64,000 nt of DNA from Curvibacter delicatus NBRC 14919 (GCF_001592265.1 NZ_BCWP01000005.1:84985-148984); one strand, 5' to 3'. Shown: positions 26,367 to 36,211, counted from the first letter of the stretch. The notes: a model not told the origin generated them from the letters alone. Program-made: numbers and translations.

Positions 26367-28013
26367 TCAAGGCCGATTTCCACCGCCCTCCGGGTAGCGC
26401 CGGTGGTCCTCAATGCACACCGGCAGCTTCGCATACTCGGGCTTCTGGCATTCCAGGTGGATGCACATGGGGCGCGTGATGAAGTTGCTGTCAGCGCACA
26501 CTTCGGTCGTAGTTGGCGCCGTCTTGGCGGCCGCCTTGCCCGCCGGTACCGGTGTTGCTTTCTCGACCGGCACCGCCTTGTCGTCCGGACGTGCCGCCGC
26601 CTCTTTCGCCTTGCGGGTGCCCGCCGCCCTGGCTGGCGCGGCAACGGGTGCCGTGGCGGCAGCCTCCTCGTTCCGCCGGGGCAGGGCCGGACTGGCCACT
26701 GGCGCCGGCTCGGGCGCGGCCACCTGAGGCGCCTGAACCGGCCTGCCTTCTCGCCACCCCCAGTAGGCCAACCCCATCAAGCCCAGCGCAGCCAGCACAA
26801 GCCCTGCCGTTTTCTGGCCCGACCAGCGCCCCTGCGTGGCGGCACCTCCAGCGGCCGGCGCATTCAAGGCAGACGGGCGGGTTTCGTCCTCGTCGCCCAA
26901 ATCCAGGTCCGGCCGCCCGCCATCCAGCAAGATGTCGTCGCGGGCCTGGGTGACCGGCCACTCGTCTTCATTCACGCCTGTCGGCGACGACGTGAGCAAA
27001 ACATCCGACTGGACACTCGCCAGATCGGCGCCCAGGACGCCCCGCCAGTCGAAGGTCGCCAGATGGTCGGGTGGTACCAGCCCCATTTCATCGATCAGCT
27101 GCGCCACACTCTGTGGCCGCTGCGACGGTTGAATTGCCAACGCATGATCAATCGCCTGGATGAACTCAGCCGAATAGTGCTGACCGAAATGCGCCTGCAC
27201 AGTGGTGGCCACGCTGGCCATCGTCGGCAGGCTGTCGCGCACCACCCGGAAGGTGGCTGGCTGCGGCGGCTCGTTGCGCACGCAACCGTGGATCACGGCC
27301 GCCAGCGCATACAGATCAGACCAGGGGCCTGGTTTCAGGTCCTCGACCGAGGCGTACTGTTCGATCGGCGCGTAGTTCACCTTCAGGATGGCGGTGTGCT
27401 GGTGCGTCTGGTCGCTGATGGCACGTCGGGCCGCCCCCAGGTCCAGCAGCACGGGCGGCCCGACGTCCTGCAGGAAGATGTTGTCAGGCGAGACATCGCG
27501 GTGCACCGTGCCGTGCTCGTGCAGCACGCGCAGTGCCTGGAGAATGGACCACAGCACCGTGCGCAGCCAGGCCTCGGGCGGCGGCGCGGCCATCTGGCAA
27601 CGCGCCTGCTTCAGGGTGATGCCGCTGTACAGGGGCATCACCATATAGGCGGTGTTGTTGGCTTCCCAGAAACGGTAGACCTTGACCAGGGACGGGTGGT
27701 CGAACTGCGCCAGCAACCGCGCCTCGGCAATGAAAGAGGTCAAACCGGACTGGTAAGTCGACTGGTCCGCGGTGGAACGCAAGGCCAGCGACTGGCCGTC
27801 CTGCCGGTTCACCAGCGCCGCCGGCATGTACTCCTTGATGGCCACCGGGCGATGCAGGGAGTGGTCGTAGGCACGGTACACCATGCCGAAGCCGCCCACA
27901 CCCAGCAGCGCCTGCACCTCGAACTCGGCCAGCCGCGTACCGGCCGGCAAGGCATCGACATGCGCCGGTGCGGTCGCAGCGGAAGACAAGGGAGAGGCAG
28001 GGGTATCCGTCAT
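26367..28013 (-). CDS. Membrane-bound eukaryotic-type serine/threonine protein kinase
   Basis: A 548-residue kinase. Residues ~30-290 form the kinase domain: P-loop [14 protein letters not shown] (38-43), AIKEYMP with the ATP lysine, catalytic loop VHRDVSPDN near residue 170 and DLG (LLDLGAARR) in place of DFG, a common bacterial variant. After a ~100-residue acidic linker comes one membrane segment (~398-416), then an Ala/Pro-rich region and a cysteine-containing tail ([29 protein letters not shown]) that is probably periplasmic. Substrates are unknown. The ATG at 28013 is taken from the position of the domain. Confidence 0.87.
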   Translation of the reverse strand: MTDTPASPLSSAATAPAHVDALPAGTRLAEFEVQALLGVGGFGMVYRAYDHSLHRPVAIKEYMPAALVNRQDGQSLALRSTADQSTYQSGLTSFIAEARLLAQFDHPSLVKVYRFWEANNTAYMVMPLYSGITLKQARCQMAAPPPEAWLRTVLWSILQALRVLHEHGTVHRDVSPDNIFLQDVGPPVLLDLGAARRAISDQTHQHTAILKVNYAPIEQYASVEDLKPGPWSDLYALAAVIHGCVRNEPPQPATFRVVRDSLPTMASVATTVQAHFGQHYSAEFIQAIDHALAIQPSQRPQSVAQLIDEMGLVPPDHLATFDWRGVLGADLASVQSDVLLTSSPTGVNEDEWPVTQARDDILLDGGRPDLDLGDEDETRPSALNAPAAGGAATQGRWSGQKTAGLVLAALGLMGLAYWGWREGRPVQAPQVAAPEPAPVASPALPRRNEEAAATAPVAAPARAAGTRKAKEAAARPDDKAVPVEKATPVPAGKAAAKTAPTTTEVCADSNFITRPMCIHLECQKPEYAKLPVCIEDHRRYPEGGGNRP

Positions 28014-28096
28014 GCGGCGGATTCTTGCATGGAATATCACGTGCTGATCTTGCGAAATACAGGCGGCTGTCGCCGCCCTCGTTACCATTGGCACCT

Positions 28097-28987
28097 ATGT
28101 TCAGTTACCGCCACGCCTTCCATGCCGGCAATCACGCCGATGTGCTCAAGCACACCGTGCTCATTGCCATGCTTCACCACCTCACCCAAAAGGAGGCGGC
28201 CCTGACGGTGCTGGACACCCATGCCGGCGCCGGCCTGTACCGGCTTGACAGCGAGTTCACCGAAACCAGCGGCGAGGCCGCCGATGGCATCCAGCGTCTG
28301 CTGAAACCAACCGAGGGCATGACACTGGCACCGGCCCTGCAGGACTACCTCGACCTGGTGGCCAGCTTCAACAGCAAGGGCAACTGGCGCATCTACCCCG
28401 GCTCGCCCTTCATCATCCAGCGCCTGCTGCGCGGGCATGACAAGCTCAAGCTGTTCGAACTCCACCCGACCGACACCAAGACGCTGATGGCCAATGTGGA
28501 GCAGTTGGAAGCCGGCCGCCAGGTGGCCGTGCTGCGTGAAGACGGCTTCGAGGGCATCCGCAAATTCCTGCCGCCGCCTGCGCGCCGTGCCCTGGTGCTG
28601 TGCGACCCGAGCTACGAGCTCAAGAACGACTATGCGCGTGTTGCCGCCATGGCAACCGAGGCGCTCAAACGTTTTCCCACCGGCACCTATGCCATCTGGT
28701 ACCCCATCATCCCGCGCCCCGAAGCGCACGACCTGCCACGCAAGCTCAAGACCCTGGCCACCAAGGCCGGCAAGAGCTGGCTCCACGCCACGCTGACGGT
28801 CAAATCGAGCAAGCTGGTGGCCGATGTGCAAGGCGAGACCAAGCGCCCCGGCCTGCCGGCCAGCGGCATGTTTGTCATCAACCCGACGCACACACTCAAG
28901 CCCGCCTTGCAGGCGGCGCTGCCGCAAATGGTGACCCTGCTGGCGCAGGACCGCCACGCCGCCTTCACGCTCGACGCCGGGGGTTAA
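28097..28987 (+). CDS. rlmJ: 23S rRNA (adenine2030-N6)-methyltransferase
   Basis: SAM-dependent methyltransferase of 296 residues. Signatures: MFSYRHAFHAGNHADVLKH at the very start, VLDTHAGAGLYRL (SAM motif I), and VLCDPSYELKNDY, the DPPY-like catalytic motif in the DPSY form of RlmJ. It modifies A2030 of 23S rRNA. It stands alone, divergent from the kinase gene. Confidence 0.94.
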   Translation: MFSYRHAFHAGNHADVLKHTVLIAMLHHLTQKEAALTVLDTHAGAGLYRLDSEFTETSGEAADGIQRLLKPTEGMTLAPALQDYLDLVASFNSKGNWRIYPGSPFIIQRLLRGHDKLKLFELHPTDTKTLMANVEQLEAGRQVAVLREDGFEGIRKFLPPPARRALVLCDPSYELKNDYARVAAMATEALKRFPTGTYAIWYPIIPRPEAHDLPRKLKTLATKAGKSWLHATLTVKSSKLVADVQGETKRPGLPASGMFVINPTHTLKPALQAALPQMVTLLAQDRHAAFTLDAGG

Positions 28988-28998
28988 CCCCAATCGAA

Positions 28999-29033
28999 TT
29001 AACCGACCGGTCGGTCGGTTAATTGACTATACT
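28999..29033 (+). promoter_or_regulatory. PaaR-type operator and -10 box of paaABCDE
   Basis: A perfectly symmetric operator (arms TTAACCGACCG and its complement, two-base centre, 28999-29022) followed by TATACT (-10, 29028-29033). The operator covers the -35 region, so binding would block RNA polymerase. The same element precedes paaG. Confidence 0.8.
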
Positions 29034-29080
29034 GCCCCTCAATCGGCGCCCAAAGACTCGGCGCGCCGCAGGAGAACTGC

Positions 29081-30088
29081 ATGTATACACAAGCGCTCGA
29101 CCTACCCGAAGGTTCAAACGGCAAGACGGCCGCCCCGGCCAGCCATGAAGCCGGCCCCATGGCCCGCTTCGAGGCCTGCATCGATGCCGACGGCCGCATC
29201 GAACCGCAGGACTGGATGCCCGAGGCCTACCGCAAGACCCTGGTGCGCCAGATCAGCCAGCACGCACACAGCGAAATCATCGGCATGCAGCCCGAGGGCA
29301 ACTGGATCTCGCGCGCGCCCTCGCTCAAGCGCAAGGCAATCCTGATCGCCAAGGTGCAGGACGAAGGCGGCCACGGCCTCTACCTCTACAGCGCGGCCGA
29401 GACGCTGGGCACTTCGCGCGACCAGCTGCTCGACGGTCTGCACAGCGGCCGCGCCAAGTACAGCTCGATCTTCAACTACCCGACGCTGAACTGGGCCGAC
29501 GTCGGCGTGATCGGCTGGCTGGTCGACGGCGCGGCCATCATGAACCAGATTCCCTTGTGCCGCTGCTCCTACGGCCCCTATGCACGCGCGATGATCCGCA
29601 TCTGCAAGGAAGAAAGCTTCCACCAGCGCCAGGGCTACGAGGCCCTGCTGGCCATGATGCAAGGCACACCGGCGCAACGTGCGCTGGTGCAGGACGCGGT
29701 GAACCGCTGGTGGTGGCCGGTGCTGGCCATGTTCGGCCCGCCCGATGCCGACAGCCAACACAGCGGCCAGAGCATGCGCTGGGGCATCAAACGCATCAGC
29801 AACGACGACCTGCGCCAGCGTTTCGTCGACGCCACCGTGCCGCAGGCCAAGGTGCTGGGTGTCAGCCTGCCCGATCCCGACTTGGCATGGAATGAAGAAC
29901 GTCAGCACCACGACTACGGCGCCATCGACTGGGACGAGTTCTGGGCCACGGTCAACGGCAACGGCCCGTGCAACCGCGAGCGCCTGGCCACCCGGGTGAA
30001 AGCCCATGACGACGGCCAGTGGGTGCGCGATGCCGCGCTGGCCCATGCCGAGAAACAACAACGCCGCGCCATGAAGGAGGCCGCATGA
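29081..30088 (+). CDS. paaA: Phenylacetyl-CoA epoxidase, catalytic subunit PaaA
   Basis: Di-iron subunit of the ring-1,2-phenylacetyl-CoA epoxidase. The 335-residue protein contains [46 protein letters not shown] and [16 protein letters not shown], which supply the carboxylate and histidine iron ligands. AGGAG lies seven bases before the ATG. The stop overlaps paaB (ATGA). Confidence 0.97.
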   Translation: MYTQALDLPEGSNGKTAAPASHEAGPMARFEACIDADGRIEPQDWMPEAYRKTLVRQISQHAHSEIIGMQPEGNWISRAPSLKRKAILIAKVQDEGGHGLYLYSAAETLGTSRDQLLDGLHSGRAKYSSIFNYPTLNWADVGVIGWLVDGAAIMNQIPLCRCSYGPYARAMIRICKEESFHQRQGYEALLAMMQGTPAQRALVQDAVNRWWWPVLAMFGPPDADSQHSGQSMRWGIKRISNDDLRQRFVDATVPQAKVLGVSLPDPDLAWNEERQHHDYGAIDWDEFWATVNGNGPCNRERLATRVKAHDDGQWVRDAALAHAEKQQRRAMKEAA

Positions 30089-30378
30089 ACACCACGCAAA
30101 AAGAATGGCCTCTGTGGGAGGTCTTCATCCGCAGCAAGCAGGGCCTGGAGCACAAGCACTGCGGCAGCCTGCACGCGGTGGACGCCGCACAGGCGTTGCA
30201 GATGGCGCGCGACGTCTACACGCGGCGCCAGGAGGGCGTGAGCATCTGGGTCGTGCCCTCCAACGCCATCACCGCCAGCGCACCGGATGACAAGGGCGAG
30301 CTGTTCGACCCCTCGGGCGACAAGATCTACCGTCACCCGACCTTCTACCGCATCCCCGACGAAGTGGGCCACATGTGA
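30085..30378 (+). CDS. paaB: Phenylacetyl-CoA epoxidase subunit PaaB
   Basis: A 97-residue structural subunit that bridges PaaA-PaaC heterodimers. Conserved blocks [41 protein letters not shown] and [16 protein letters not shown] are present. AAGGAGG directly precedes the start, which overlaps the end of paaA by four bases. Confidence 0.97.
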   Translation: MNTTQKEWPLWEVFIRSKQGLEHKHCGSLHAVDAAQALQMARDVYTRRQEGVSIWVVPSNAITASAPDDKGELFDPSGDKIYRHPTFYRIPDEVGHM

Positions 30379-31190
30379 TGAAGGCGCCCGTCGACTACCT
30401 GCTGCAACTGGCCGACAGCGCGCTGATCCTCGGCCAGCGCAACGCCGAATGGTGCGGCCACGCCCCGGTGCTGGAGGAAGACATGGCCATGGCCAACGTC
30501 AGCCTCGACCTGATCGGCCAGGCGCGCCTGCTCTACCAGCATGCGGCCACACTGCTGAACGCGGCCGCCGGTGATGCCGAAAGCGTCACCGAAGACAGCC
30601 TGGCCTACTTCCGCGATGTGCCCGAGTTCCGCAACTACACCTTGCTGGAGCTGCCGCACTTTCCCAGCCGCACCGGCCTGCTGGCGCCCAGCGCCGCGGC
30701 GGAGCGCGACTTCGCCACCACCATCGTGCGCAATTTCCTCTACAGCGCCTTCATGGCGCTGCTGTGGGAAGCACTGCAGGCGTCGAAGGACGACGAGCTG
30801 GCAGCGATTGCCGCCAAATCGTTGAAAGAAACGCGCTATCACCTGCGCCACAGCCGCGACTGGCTGGTGCGCCTGGGTGACGGCAGCGAGGAATCGCACC
30901 AGCGCATGCAGGCCGCGCTGACCCACCTGATGCCCTACACGCAGGAGTTCTGGTTCGCCTCGGTGGCAGAGAGCGCGGCCGCCGCAGATGGCACCGGCGT
31001 GCTGCCCACCACCCTGCAGGCCGACTGGGACGCGCTGGTGGACGATGCCCTGCAGGAAGCCACGTTGCAGCGCCCCGCCGCCGCCGGCTTTGTGACGCAA
31101 GGCAAATGCGGCCGCCACTCCGAACACCTGGACTATGTGCTGGGCGAGATGCAGGGCCTGGCGCGCCAGCACCCCGGAGCCAGTTGGTGA
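30378..31190 (+). CDS. paaC: Phenylacetyl-CoA epoxidase subunit PaaC
   Basis: A 270-residue helical ferritin-like subunit that pairs with PaaA but lacks a working iron site. Motifs LADSALILGQRNAEWCGHAPVLEEDMAMANVSLDLIGQ and SLKETRYHLRHSRDWLVRLGDG match the family. The ATG at 30378 shares a base with the paaB stop (TGATG); a GTG one codon upstream is also possible. Confidence 0.96.
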   Translation: MKAPVDYLLQLADSALILGQRNAEWCGHAPVLEEDMAMANVSLDLIGQARLLYQHAATLLNAAAGDAESVTEDSLAYFRDVPEFRNYTLLELPHFPSRTGLLAPSAAAERDFATTIVRNFLYSAFMALLWEALQASKDDELAAIAAKSLKETRYHLRHSRDWLVRLGDGSEESHQRMQAALTHLMPYTQEFWFASVAESAAAADGTGVLPTTLQADWDALVDDALQEATLQRPAAAGFVTQGKCGRHSEHLDYVLGEMQGLARQHPGASW

Positions 31191-31726
31191 ACCGGCAACA
31201 GATCGAAGCCTTGCTGGACGGGATTCCCGACCCGGAGATCCCGGTGGTCAGCATCCGCGAACTCGGGATGCTGCGCGACATCCGTGTGCAGGGCGACGAG
31301 GTCGAGATCGTCATCACGCCCACCTACAGCGGCTGCCCGGCGATGGACCAGATCGAGGCCGACATCCGCGCCGCGCTGGCGCCGCTTCCGGTGCGCACCC
31401 GCATCACGCGCCAGCTGGCGCCGGCCTGGAGCACCGACTGGATCGGCCCGCAAGCGCGCGAGAAGCTGCGCCGCTACGGCATCGCGCCGCCGCAAGGTGC
31501 GGCCGCAACCGAGCAGGTGATTCGCTTCGCCCCGAATATCGCTCCTAAAAAAGGAGCGGCCCGCGCAGATTTGACGGCGCCGTCAGGCCAAAATCATTCC
31601 ATAAGCTGCCCGCACTGCGGCTCCGTCAACACCATCGAGAGTTCGCACTTCGGCTCCACCGCCTGCAAGTCCCTGTGGCGCTGCCTGGACTGCCGCGAGC
31701 CGTTCGACTATTTCAAGCCCTACTGA
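31187..31726 (+). CDS. paaD: PaaD, Fe-S/di-iron maturation factor for the epoxidase
   Basis: A 179-residue protein: an N-terminal MIP18/DUF59 domain (IPDPEIPVVSIRELGMLRDIRV, TPTYSGCPAMDQIEADI) and a C-terminal zinc-like domain (CPHCGS...SSHFGSTACKSLWRCLDCREPFDYFK). PaaD relatives help assemble metal centres of the epoxidase. It starts with GTG overlapping paaC. The linker between the two domains (residues ~119-137, APKKGAARADLTAPSGQNH) is encoded by a copy of the ATAGCTGC repeat, so this protein is longer there than an ordinary PaaD would need. Confidence 0.93.
   Translation: MNRQQIEALLDGIPDPEIPVVSIRELGMLRDIRVQGDEVEIVITPTYSGCPAMDQIEADIRAALAPLPVRTRITRQLAPAWSTDWIGPQAREKLRRYGIAPPQGAAATEQVIRFAPNIAPKKGAARADLTAPSGQNHSISCPHCGSVNTIESSHFGSTACKSLWRCLDCREPFDYFKPY
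31541..31595 (+). repeat. ATAGCTGC-family repeat, copy C, inside paaD
   Basis: GCTCCTAAAAAAGGAGCGGC, then CCGCGCAGATTTGACGGCGC, CGTCAGGCCAAAATCA aligns along its whole length with copy B (for example GACGG and CAGGCCAA at matching spacing). It lies in frame in the interdomain linker of paaD. Confidence 0.65.
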
Positions 31727-31736
31727 GCCGAGCACC

Positions 31737-32831
31737 ATGTCGACACCCCACTTCCACGAACTGTTCGTCAAGCAGATCACGCCGCAGGCCGCCGGCGCGG
31801 TGGCCGTGACGCTGGCCATTCCGCCCGAGCTGCGCGACGCTTACGCCTTCCAGCCCGGCCAGTTCCTGACGCTGCGCGCCAGCATCCAGGGCGAGGCCGT
31901 GCGGCGCAGCTACTCGATCTGCAGCAGCACGCAGCAGCTCACGCGCAGCCAGGAGATCGAGGTCGGCATCAAGCCGGTGGCCGGCGGTGTGTTCTCCAAC
32001 TGGGCCGTCACGCAACTGCAAGCCGGCGACACGCTCGACGTCATGCCGCCCGATGGCCGCTTCACCTCGCACCTGTCCACCGGTGCGGCCGTGCACCGCG
32101 TCGGTTTCGCCGCCGGCTCGGGCATCACGCCGCTGCTCTCGATCATTGCCAGCACGCTGGAGGCCGAACCGGCCTCGCGCTTCACCCTGGCCTACGGCAA
32201 CCAGCGCGTCGACAGCATCCTGTTCAACGAACGGCTGCAGGACCTGAAGGACCGTTATCCGGCACGCCTGTCGCTGATCCACCTGCTGTCGCGCCAGGCG
32301 CAGGACGTGGCGCTGCTCAACGGCCGCATCGATGGCCCCAAGGTCACGGAGCTGGTGGCCACGCTGATCCCGGTCAGCGGTATCGACGAAGCCTTCATCT
32401 GCGGCCCCGAGGGCATGATCGAAGCAACCGAGCAGGCCCTGCTGGCCGCCGGCCTGGACAAGGGCCGCATCCGCACCGAGCGCTTTGCCACCGCCGGCAG
32501 CCCCGTGCCAGCAACGCGCCCCACGGCGACCAGCAAGGCGGGCGCGGCAGCGCCGATCGCGCTCGACGTGGTGGTGGACGGCAAGACGCACCACCTGGGC
32601 ATGGGCACGCAGGACAAGTTACTGGACGTGGCGCTGGCCGCCGGCTTGGACCTGCCCTACTCGTGCAAGGGCGGCGTCTGCTGCACCTGCCGCGCCCGCG
32701 TGATCGAAGGCAAGGTCGAGATGGAAAAGAACTTCACGCTTGAGCCCTGGGAACTCGACAAGGGTTTCGTGCTGACCTGCCAGGCCCGCGCGCTCACGCC
32801 CAAAGTGGTGGTGAGCTACGACGAGCGCTAG
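31737..32831 (+). CDS. paaE: Phenylacetyl-CoA epoxidase reductase subunit PaaE
   Basis: A 364-residue electron-transfer subunit with the order FAD domain (RRSYSICSS near residue 57), NAD domain (GFAAGSGITPLLSIIASTL; FICGPEGMIEAT) and a C-terminal plant-type 2Fe-2S domain with the ligands CKGGVCCTC and the distal Cys in LTCQARAL. It passes electrons from NADPH to the PaaAC di-iron centre. It follows paaD by 10 bases and ends the operon. Confidence 0.97.
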   Translation: MSTPHFHELFVKQITPQAAGAVAVTLAIPPELRDAYAFQPGQFLTLRASIQGEAVRRSYSICSSTQQLTRSQEIEVGIKPVAGGVFSNWAVTQLQAGDTLDVMPPDGRFTSHLSTGAAVHRVGFAAGSGITPLLSIIASTLEAEPASRFTLAYGNQRVDSILFNERLQDLKDRYPARLSLIHLLSRQAQDVALLNGRIDGPKVTELVATLIPVSGIDEAFICGPEGMIEATEQALLAAGLDKGRIRTERFATAGSPVPATRPTATSKAGAAAPIALDVVVDGKTHHLGMGTQDKLLDVALAAGLDLPYSCKGGVCCTCRARVIEGKVEMEKNFTLEPWELDKGFVLTCQARALTPKVVVSYDER

Positions 32832-32849
32832 ACCGGCAAAAAACGCGGC

Positions 32850-33689
32850 TCAGAGCCCGAGGCGCTGGCAGATCGCCAGCGTCGTAGCGCTCTGGTTCAT
32901 GCTGTAGAAGTGCAGCGCCGGAGCACCACCGGCACGCAGCTGTTCACACAAGCTGGTCACCACATCCAGACCGAAGTCCTTGATGGACGCCGTGTCGTCG
33001 CCATGGGCCTGCAGGCGCAGGCGGATCCAGCGCGGAATCTCGGCGCCGCAGGCGTCGGAAAACCGCATCAGCTGGGTCGAGCTGGTGATGGGCATGATGC
33101 CCGGCACCACCGGCACCGTCACACCCAGCGCGTCGGCTTCTTCGACAAAACGGAAGTAGGCATCGGCGTTGTAGAAGTACTGCGTGATGGCCGAGTCGGC
33201 ACCGGCTTTCACCTTGGTGACGAAGGCCTGCAGGTCGGCCGCCGGCGACTTGGCCTGCGGGTGCACTTCCGGGTAGGCCGCCACCTCGATGTGGAAGTCG
33301 TCACCGGTTTCGGCGCGGATGAAGGCCACCAGATCGCTGGCGTACTGGAACTCGCCGCCCATGCCGTAACCACTGGGCAAATCGCCGCGCAAGGTGACCA
33401 GGCGCTTGACGCCCATGGCCTTGAGCGTGGCCAGGTTCTCGCGCATGGTGGCGCGGGTGGCGCCGATGCAGGAGATGTGCGAGGCGGCAGCCATGCCTTC
33501 AGCCAGGATCTCGCGCACGGCAGCGAAGGTGCCTTCCTGGGTGGAGCCGCCGGCGCCGTAGGTCACCGAGCAGAACTCGGGCTTGAGCGCGTAGAGCTGC
33601 TGGCGCACGGCGCGCAGCTTGGCCACGCCTTCGGGCGTCTTGGGCGGGAAAAATTCGATGCTGAGGGGAAGTCGGGTCGGCGCGGTCAT
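32850..33689 (-). CDS. metF: 5,10-Methylenetetrahydrofolate reductase
   Basis: FAD-dependent TIM-barrel enzyme making methyl-THF for methionine synthesis. The 279-residue length is standard; LPLSIEFFPPKTPEG with the catalytic Glu is at residue ~10, followed by FCSVTYGAGGST, HISCIGATR, LVTLRGDLPSG and SAITQYFYNADAYFRF. It ends the ahcY-tlyA-metF set and converges on paaE. Confidence 0.97.
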   Translation of the reverse strand: MTAPTRLPLSIEFFPPKTPEGVAKLRAVRQQLYALKPEFCSVTYGAGGSTQEGTFAAVREILAEGMAAASHISCIGATRATMRENLATLKAMGVKRLVTLRGDLPSGYGMGGEFQYASDLVAFIRAETGDDFHIEVAAYPEVHPQAKSPAADLQAFVTKVKAGADSAITQYFYNADAYFRFVEEADALGVTVPVVPGIMPITSSTQLMRFSDACGAEIPRWIRLRLQAHGDDTASIKDFGLDVVTSLCEQLRAGGAPALHFYSMNQSATTLAICQRLGL

Positions 33690-33706
33690 GAGGGCCTTCC
33701 TTGCGT

Positions 33707-34465
33707 TTATTTGGTCGCGTGAATGAAAAATTCGCGGTTGCCGTCGCCGCCCTCGATGGGCGAGTCGAACCAGTCCTGCACCGTCAGGCCCAGGGCTTCA
33801 CAGGCATCGCGCAGGCGCTGCTCGATGAAGGGGTAGAGCGACTCGTCACGCACGATGCCACCCTTGCCAACCTGGCCGGGCTGCAGCTCGAACTGTGGCT
33901 TGACCAGCATCAGCAGATGGCCGCCGTCTTTCAGCAACGGCACGATGGCCGGCAGTACCAGCGTCTGCGAGATGAAGGACAGGTCACCCACCAGCAGGTC
34001 GAAACCGGCCTCGAACAGCTCGTCGCCTTCGAGCGCATCGGCAATCGCCTCGGCGTCGCGGGCGTTGACCTTCTCGATGCACAACACGCGCGCGTCCTCG
34101 CGCAGGCTCGGGTGCAACTGCGCCGAGCCGACATCGATTCCCACCACGCGGGCCGCGCCGTGCTGCAGCAGGCAGTCGGTGAAACCGCCGGTGGACTGAC
34201 CGACATCCAGGCACATCAGCCCCTGCACGGCCAGCCCTGTGTGCTGGAGTGCTGCTTCAAGCTTCAGGCCGCCACGCGAGACGTAACGGGCTTCCGAATC
34301 GTCCAGCAGACGCACCTGCGCCTCGTCCGGCACTTCGTCACCGTTCTTGGCCACGCGCTTCCACACTTCGCCCTGCAGCCACTCCACCCCGCCCGCAATC
34401 AGGCGCTGGGCCTGGGAGCGGGTACTGGCGAGTTGCCGATGAACGAGAAGTTGGTCAATGCGCAT
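33707..34465 (-). CDS. tlyA: TlyA-family rRNA 2'-O-methyltransferase
   Basis: A 252-residue protein with an N-terminal S4 RNA-binding domain (MRIDQLLVHRQLASTRSQAQRLIAGG) and an FtsJ-like methyltransferase domain (YVSRGGLKLEAAL, CLDVGQSTGGFTDCLLQHGA with the SAM loop, and VGDLSFISQTLVLP). TlyA proteins methylate 16S C1409 and/or 23S C1920 and are also called haemolysin A. The start is fixed by the S4 motif. It lies between ahcY and metF, an order seen in related bacteria. Confidence 0.92.
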   Translation of the reverse strand: MRIDQLLVHRQLASTRSQAQRLIAGGVEWLQGEVWKRVAKNGDEVPDEAQVRLLDDSEARYVSRGGLKLEAALQHTGLAVQGLMCLDVGQSTGGFTDCLLQHGAARVVGIDVGSAQLHPSLREDARVLCIEKVNARDAEAIADALEGDELFEAGFDLLVGDLSFISQTLVLPAIVPLLKDGGHLLMLVKPQFELQPGQVGKGGIVRDESLYPFIEQRLRDACEALGLTVQDWFDSPIEGGDGNREFFIHATK

Positions 34466-34494
34466 AGATGAGGCGAGAAGTAACGCCTCGCACA

Positions 34495-34585
34495 CCCACC
34501 CCCAGCCGGGAGACACCGCCGGTCCGGCTTTGCCGGACGGCTGGTGTCGCCCCCTTGAGGGGGAGGCGCCGCAGGCGCACGGGGG
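34495..34585. repeat. GC-rich interspersed palindromic repeat between ahcY and tlyA
   Basis: About 90 bases made of nested inverted repeats: CACCCCC / GGGGGTG at the outside, GTCCGGC-ttt-GCCGGAC, GCCCCCTTGAGGGGG and GGCGCCGCAGGCGC. It fills most of the 122 bases between ahcY and tlyA. Elements of this form (CCCCCTTGAGGGGG) are, in my knowledge, scattered in Comamonadaceae genomes. It could fold strongly in the ahcY-tlyA mRNA. Confidence 0.65.
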
Positions 34586-34587
34586 TG

Positions 34588-36036
34588 TTAATAACGGTAG
34601 CTGTCTTTCTTGTACGGACCGGCCTTGTTCACGCCGATGTAGGCGGCCTGCTCGTCGGTCAGCTCCGTCAGCATGGCGCCGACCTTCTTCAGGTGCAGAC
34701 GCGCCACTTTTTCGTCCAGGTGCTTGGGCAGCACGTACACCTTGCCCGACTTGTATTCCTTGGGCTTGGTGAACAACTCGATCTGGGCGATGGTCTGGTT
34801 GGCAAAACTCGACGACATCACGAAGCTGGGGTGGCCGGTGCCGCAGCCCAGGTTCACCAGACGGCCCTTGGCTAGCAGGATGATGCGCTTGGCCGGGTTC
34901 TTGCCCTTGGCCGGGAAGATCACGTGGTCCACCTGGGGCTTGATCTCTTCCCACTTCAGTTTTTCCAGCGAAGCGACGTCGATCTCGTTGTCGAAGTGAC
35001 CGATGTTGCAGACGATGGCCTGGTCCTTCATGGCCGCCATATGCTTGTAGGTGATGACGTTCTTGTTGCCGGTGGCCGACACGAAGATGTCAGCCTTGTC
35101 GGCCGCGTACTCCATAGTCACGACCTTGTAGCCTTCCATCGCGGCCTGCAGGGCGTTGATCGGGTCGATCTCGGTCACCCACACCTGGGCCGACAGGGCG
35201 CGCAGGGCCTGGGCCGAGCCCTTGCCCACGTCGCCATAACCGGCCACCAGGGCGATCTTGCCGGCGACCATCACGTCGGTGGCGCGCTTGATGGCATCCA
35301 CCAGCGACTCGCGGCAGCCGTACAGGTTGTCGAACTTGCTCTTGGTCACCGAATCGTTGACGTTGATGGCGCGGAAGGCCAGTTCGCCCTTGGCCGACAT
35401 TTCGTTCAGGCGCAGCACGCCGGTGGTGGTTTCTTCGGTCACGCCGATGATGTTCTTCAGGCGGCGGCTGTACCAGGTGGGGTCCACCTTGAGCTTGGCC
35501 TTGATGGCGTTGAACAGGCAGATCTCTTCTTCGCTGCTTGGCTTGGACAGAACCTTGATGTTCTTCTCGGCCTTGGCACCCAGGTGCATCAGCAGCGTGG
35601 CATCGCCGCCGTCGTCCAGAATCATGTTCGGGCCTTCGGTCTTGGAACCTTTGGGGCCGAACTCGAAGATGCGGTGGGTGTAGTCCCAGTAATCAGCCAG
35701 GGTCTCGCCCTTGTAGGCAAACACCGGGGTGCCCTTAGCCACCAGGGCGGCGGCGGCATGGTCCTGGGTGGAGAAGATGTTGCACGAAGCCCAACGCACT
35801 TCGGCGCCCAGGGCCTGCAGGGTTTCGACCAGCACGCCGGTCTGGATCGTCATGTGCAGGGAGCCGGTGATGCGGGCGCCCTTCAGGGGCTTGGACTTGG
35901 CGAACTCTTCGCGGATGGCCATCAGACCGGGCATTTCGGTCTCGGCAATGTTCAGCTCCTTACGACCCCAGGGGGCCAGGCTCAGGTCGGCAATGGCGTA
36001 ATCTTGGTTGTTTTTCGCGGGCTTCAGCACACTCAT
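34588..36036 (-). CDS. ahcY: S-adenosylhomocysteine hydrolase
   Basis: NAD-dependent enzyme splitting SAH into adenosine and homocysteine. The 482-residue protein has the long bacterial form: [50 protein letters not shown], the NAD site [20 protein letters not shown] and the C-terminal [10 protein letters not shown] that closes the neighbouring active site. It is preceded by an SAH riboswitch, which directly ties expression to its substrate. Confidence 0.98.
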   Translation of the reverse strand: MSVLKPAKNNQDYAIADLSLAPWGRKELNIAETEMPGLMAIREEFAKSKPLKGARITGSLHMTIQTGVLVETLQALGAEVRWASCNIFSTQDHAAAALVAKGTPVFAYKGETLADYWDYTHRIFEFGPKGSKTEGPNMILDDGGDATLLMHLGAKAEKNIKVLSKPSSEEEICLFNAIKAKLKVDPTWYSRRLKNIIGVTEETTTGVLRLNEMSAKGELAFRAINVNDSVTKSKFDNLYGCRESLVDAIKRATDVMVAGKIALVAGYGDVGKGSAQALRALSAQVWVTEIDPINALQAAMEGYKVVTMEYAADKADIFVSATGNKNVITYKHMAAMKDQAIVCNIGHFDNEIDVASLEKLKWEEIKPQVDHVIFPAKGKNPAKRIILLAKGRLVNLGCGTGHPSFVMSSSFANQTIAQIELFTKPKEYKSGKVYVLPKHLDEKVARLHLKKVGAMLTELTDEQAAYIGVNKAGPYKKDSYRY

Positions 36037-36105
36037 GGCTCACTCCAAAAGTCAATTTGAAAGACCACGGGTCGTACGCGAATCGGGGAAATGACTCACC
36101 GCACA

Positions 36106-36202
36106 GATCCGTGGGTGAGCGCCGTTGATGCGGTGGAGAGGGTTGTGCCCCTCCACGGGTCCGAGCCTCGTTCAACGGAATGTGAACTGCAACGCTCCTC
36201 GG
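36106..36202 (-). ncRNA. S-adenosylhomocysteine (SAH) riboswitch
   Basis: On the minus strand the transcript reads CCGAGGAGCGTTGCAG, then a hairpin, GAGGCTCGGACCC, a GTGGAGG...CCTCTCCAC stem and AACGGCGCTCACCC. CCGAG/CTCGG form P1, and GAGCGTT can pair with GGCGCTC as the SAH-riboswitch pseudoknot. This is the consensus layout, and it sits 70 bases before ahcY. Just downstream CTCACC can pair with GGTGAG in competition with the pseudoknot strand, which suggests the expression-platform switch: SAH binding frees the downstream segment and turns ahcY on. Confidence 0.92.
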
Positions 36203-36211
36203 AATGGCGTG

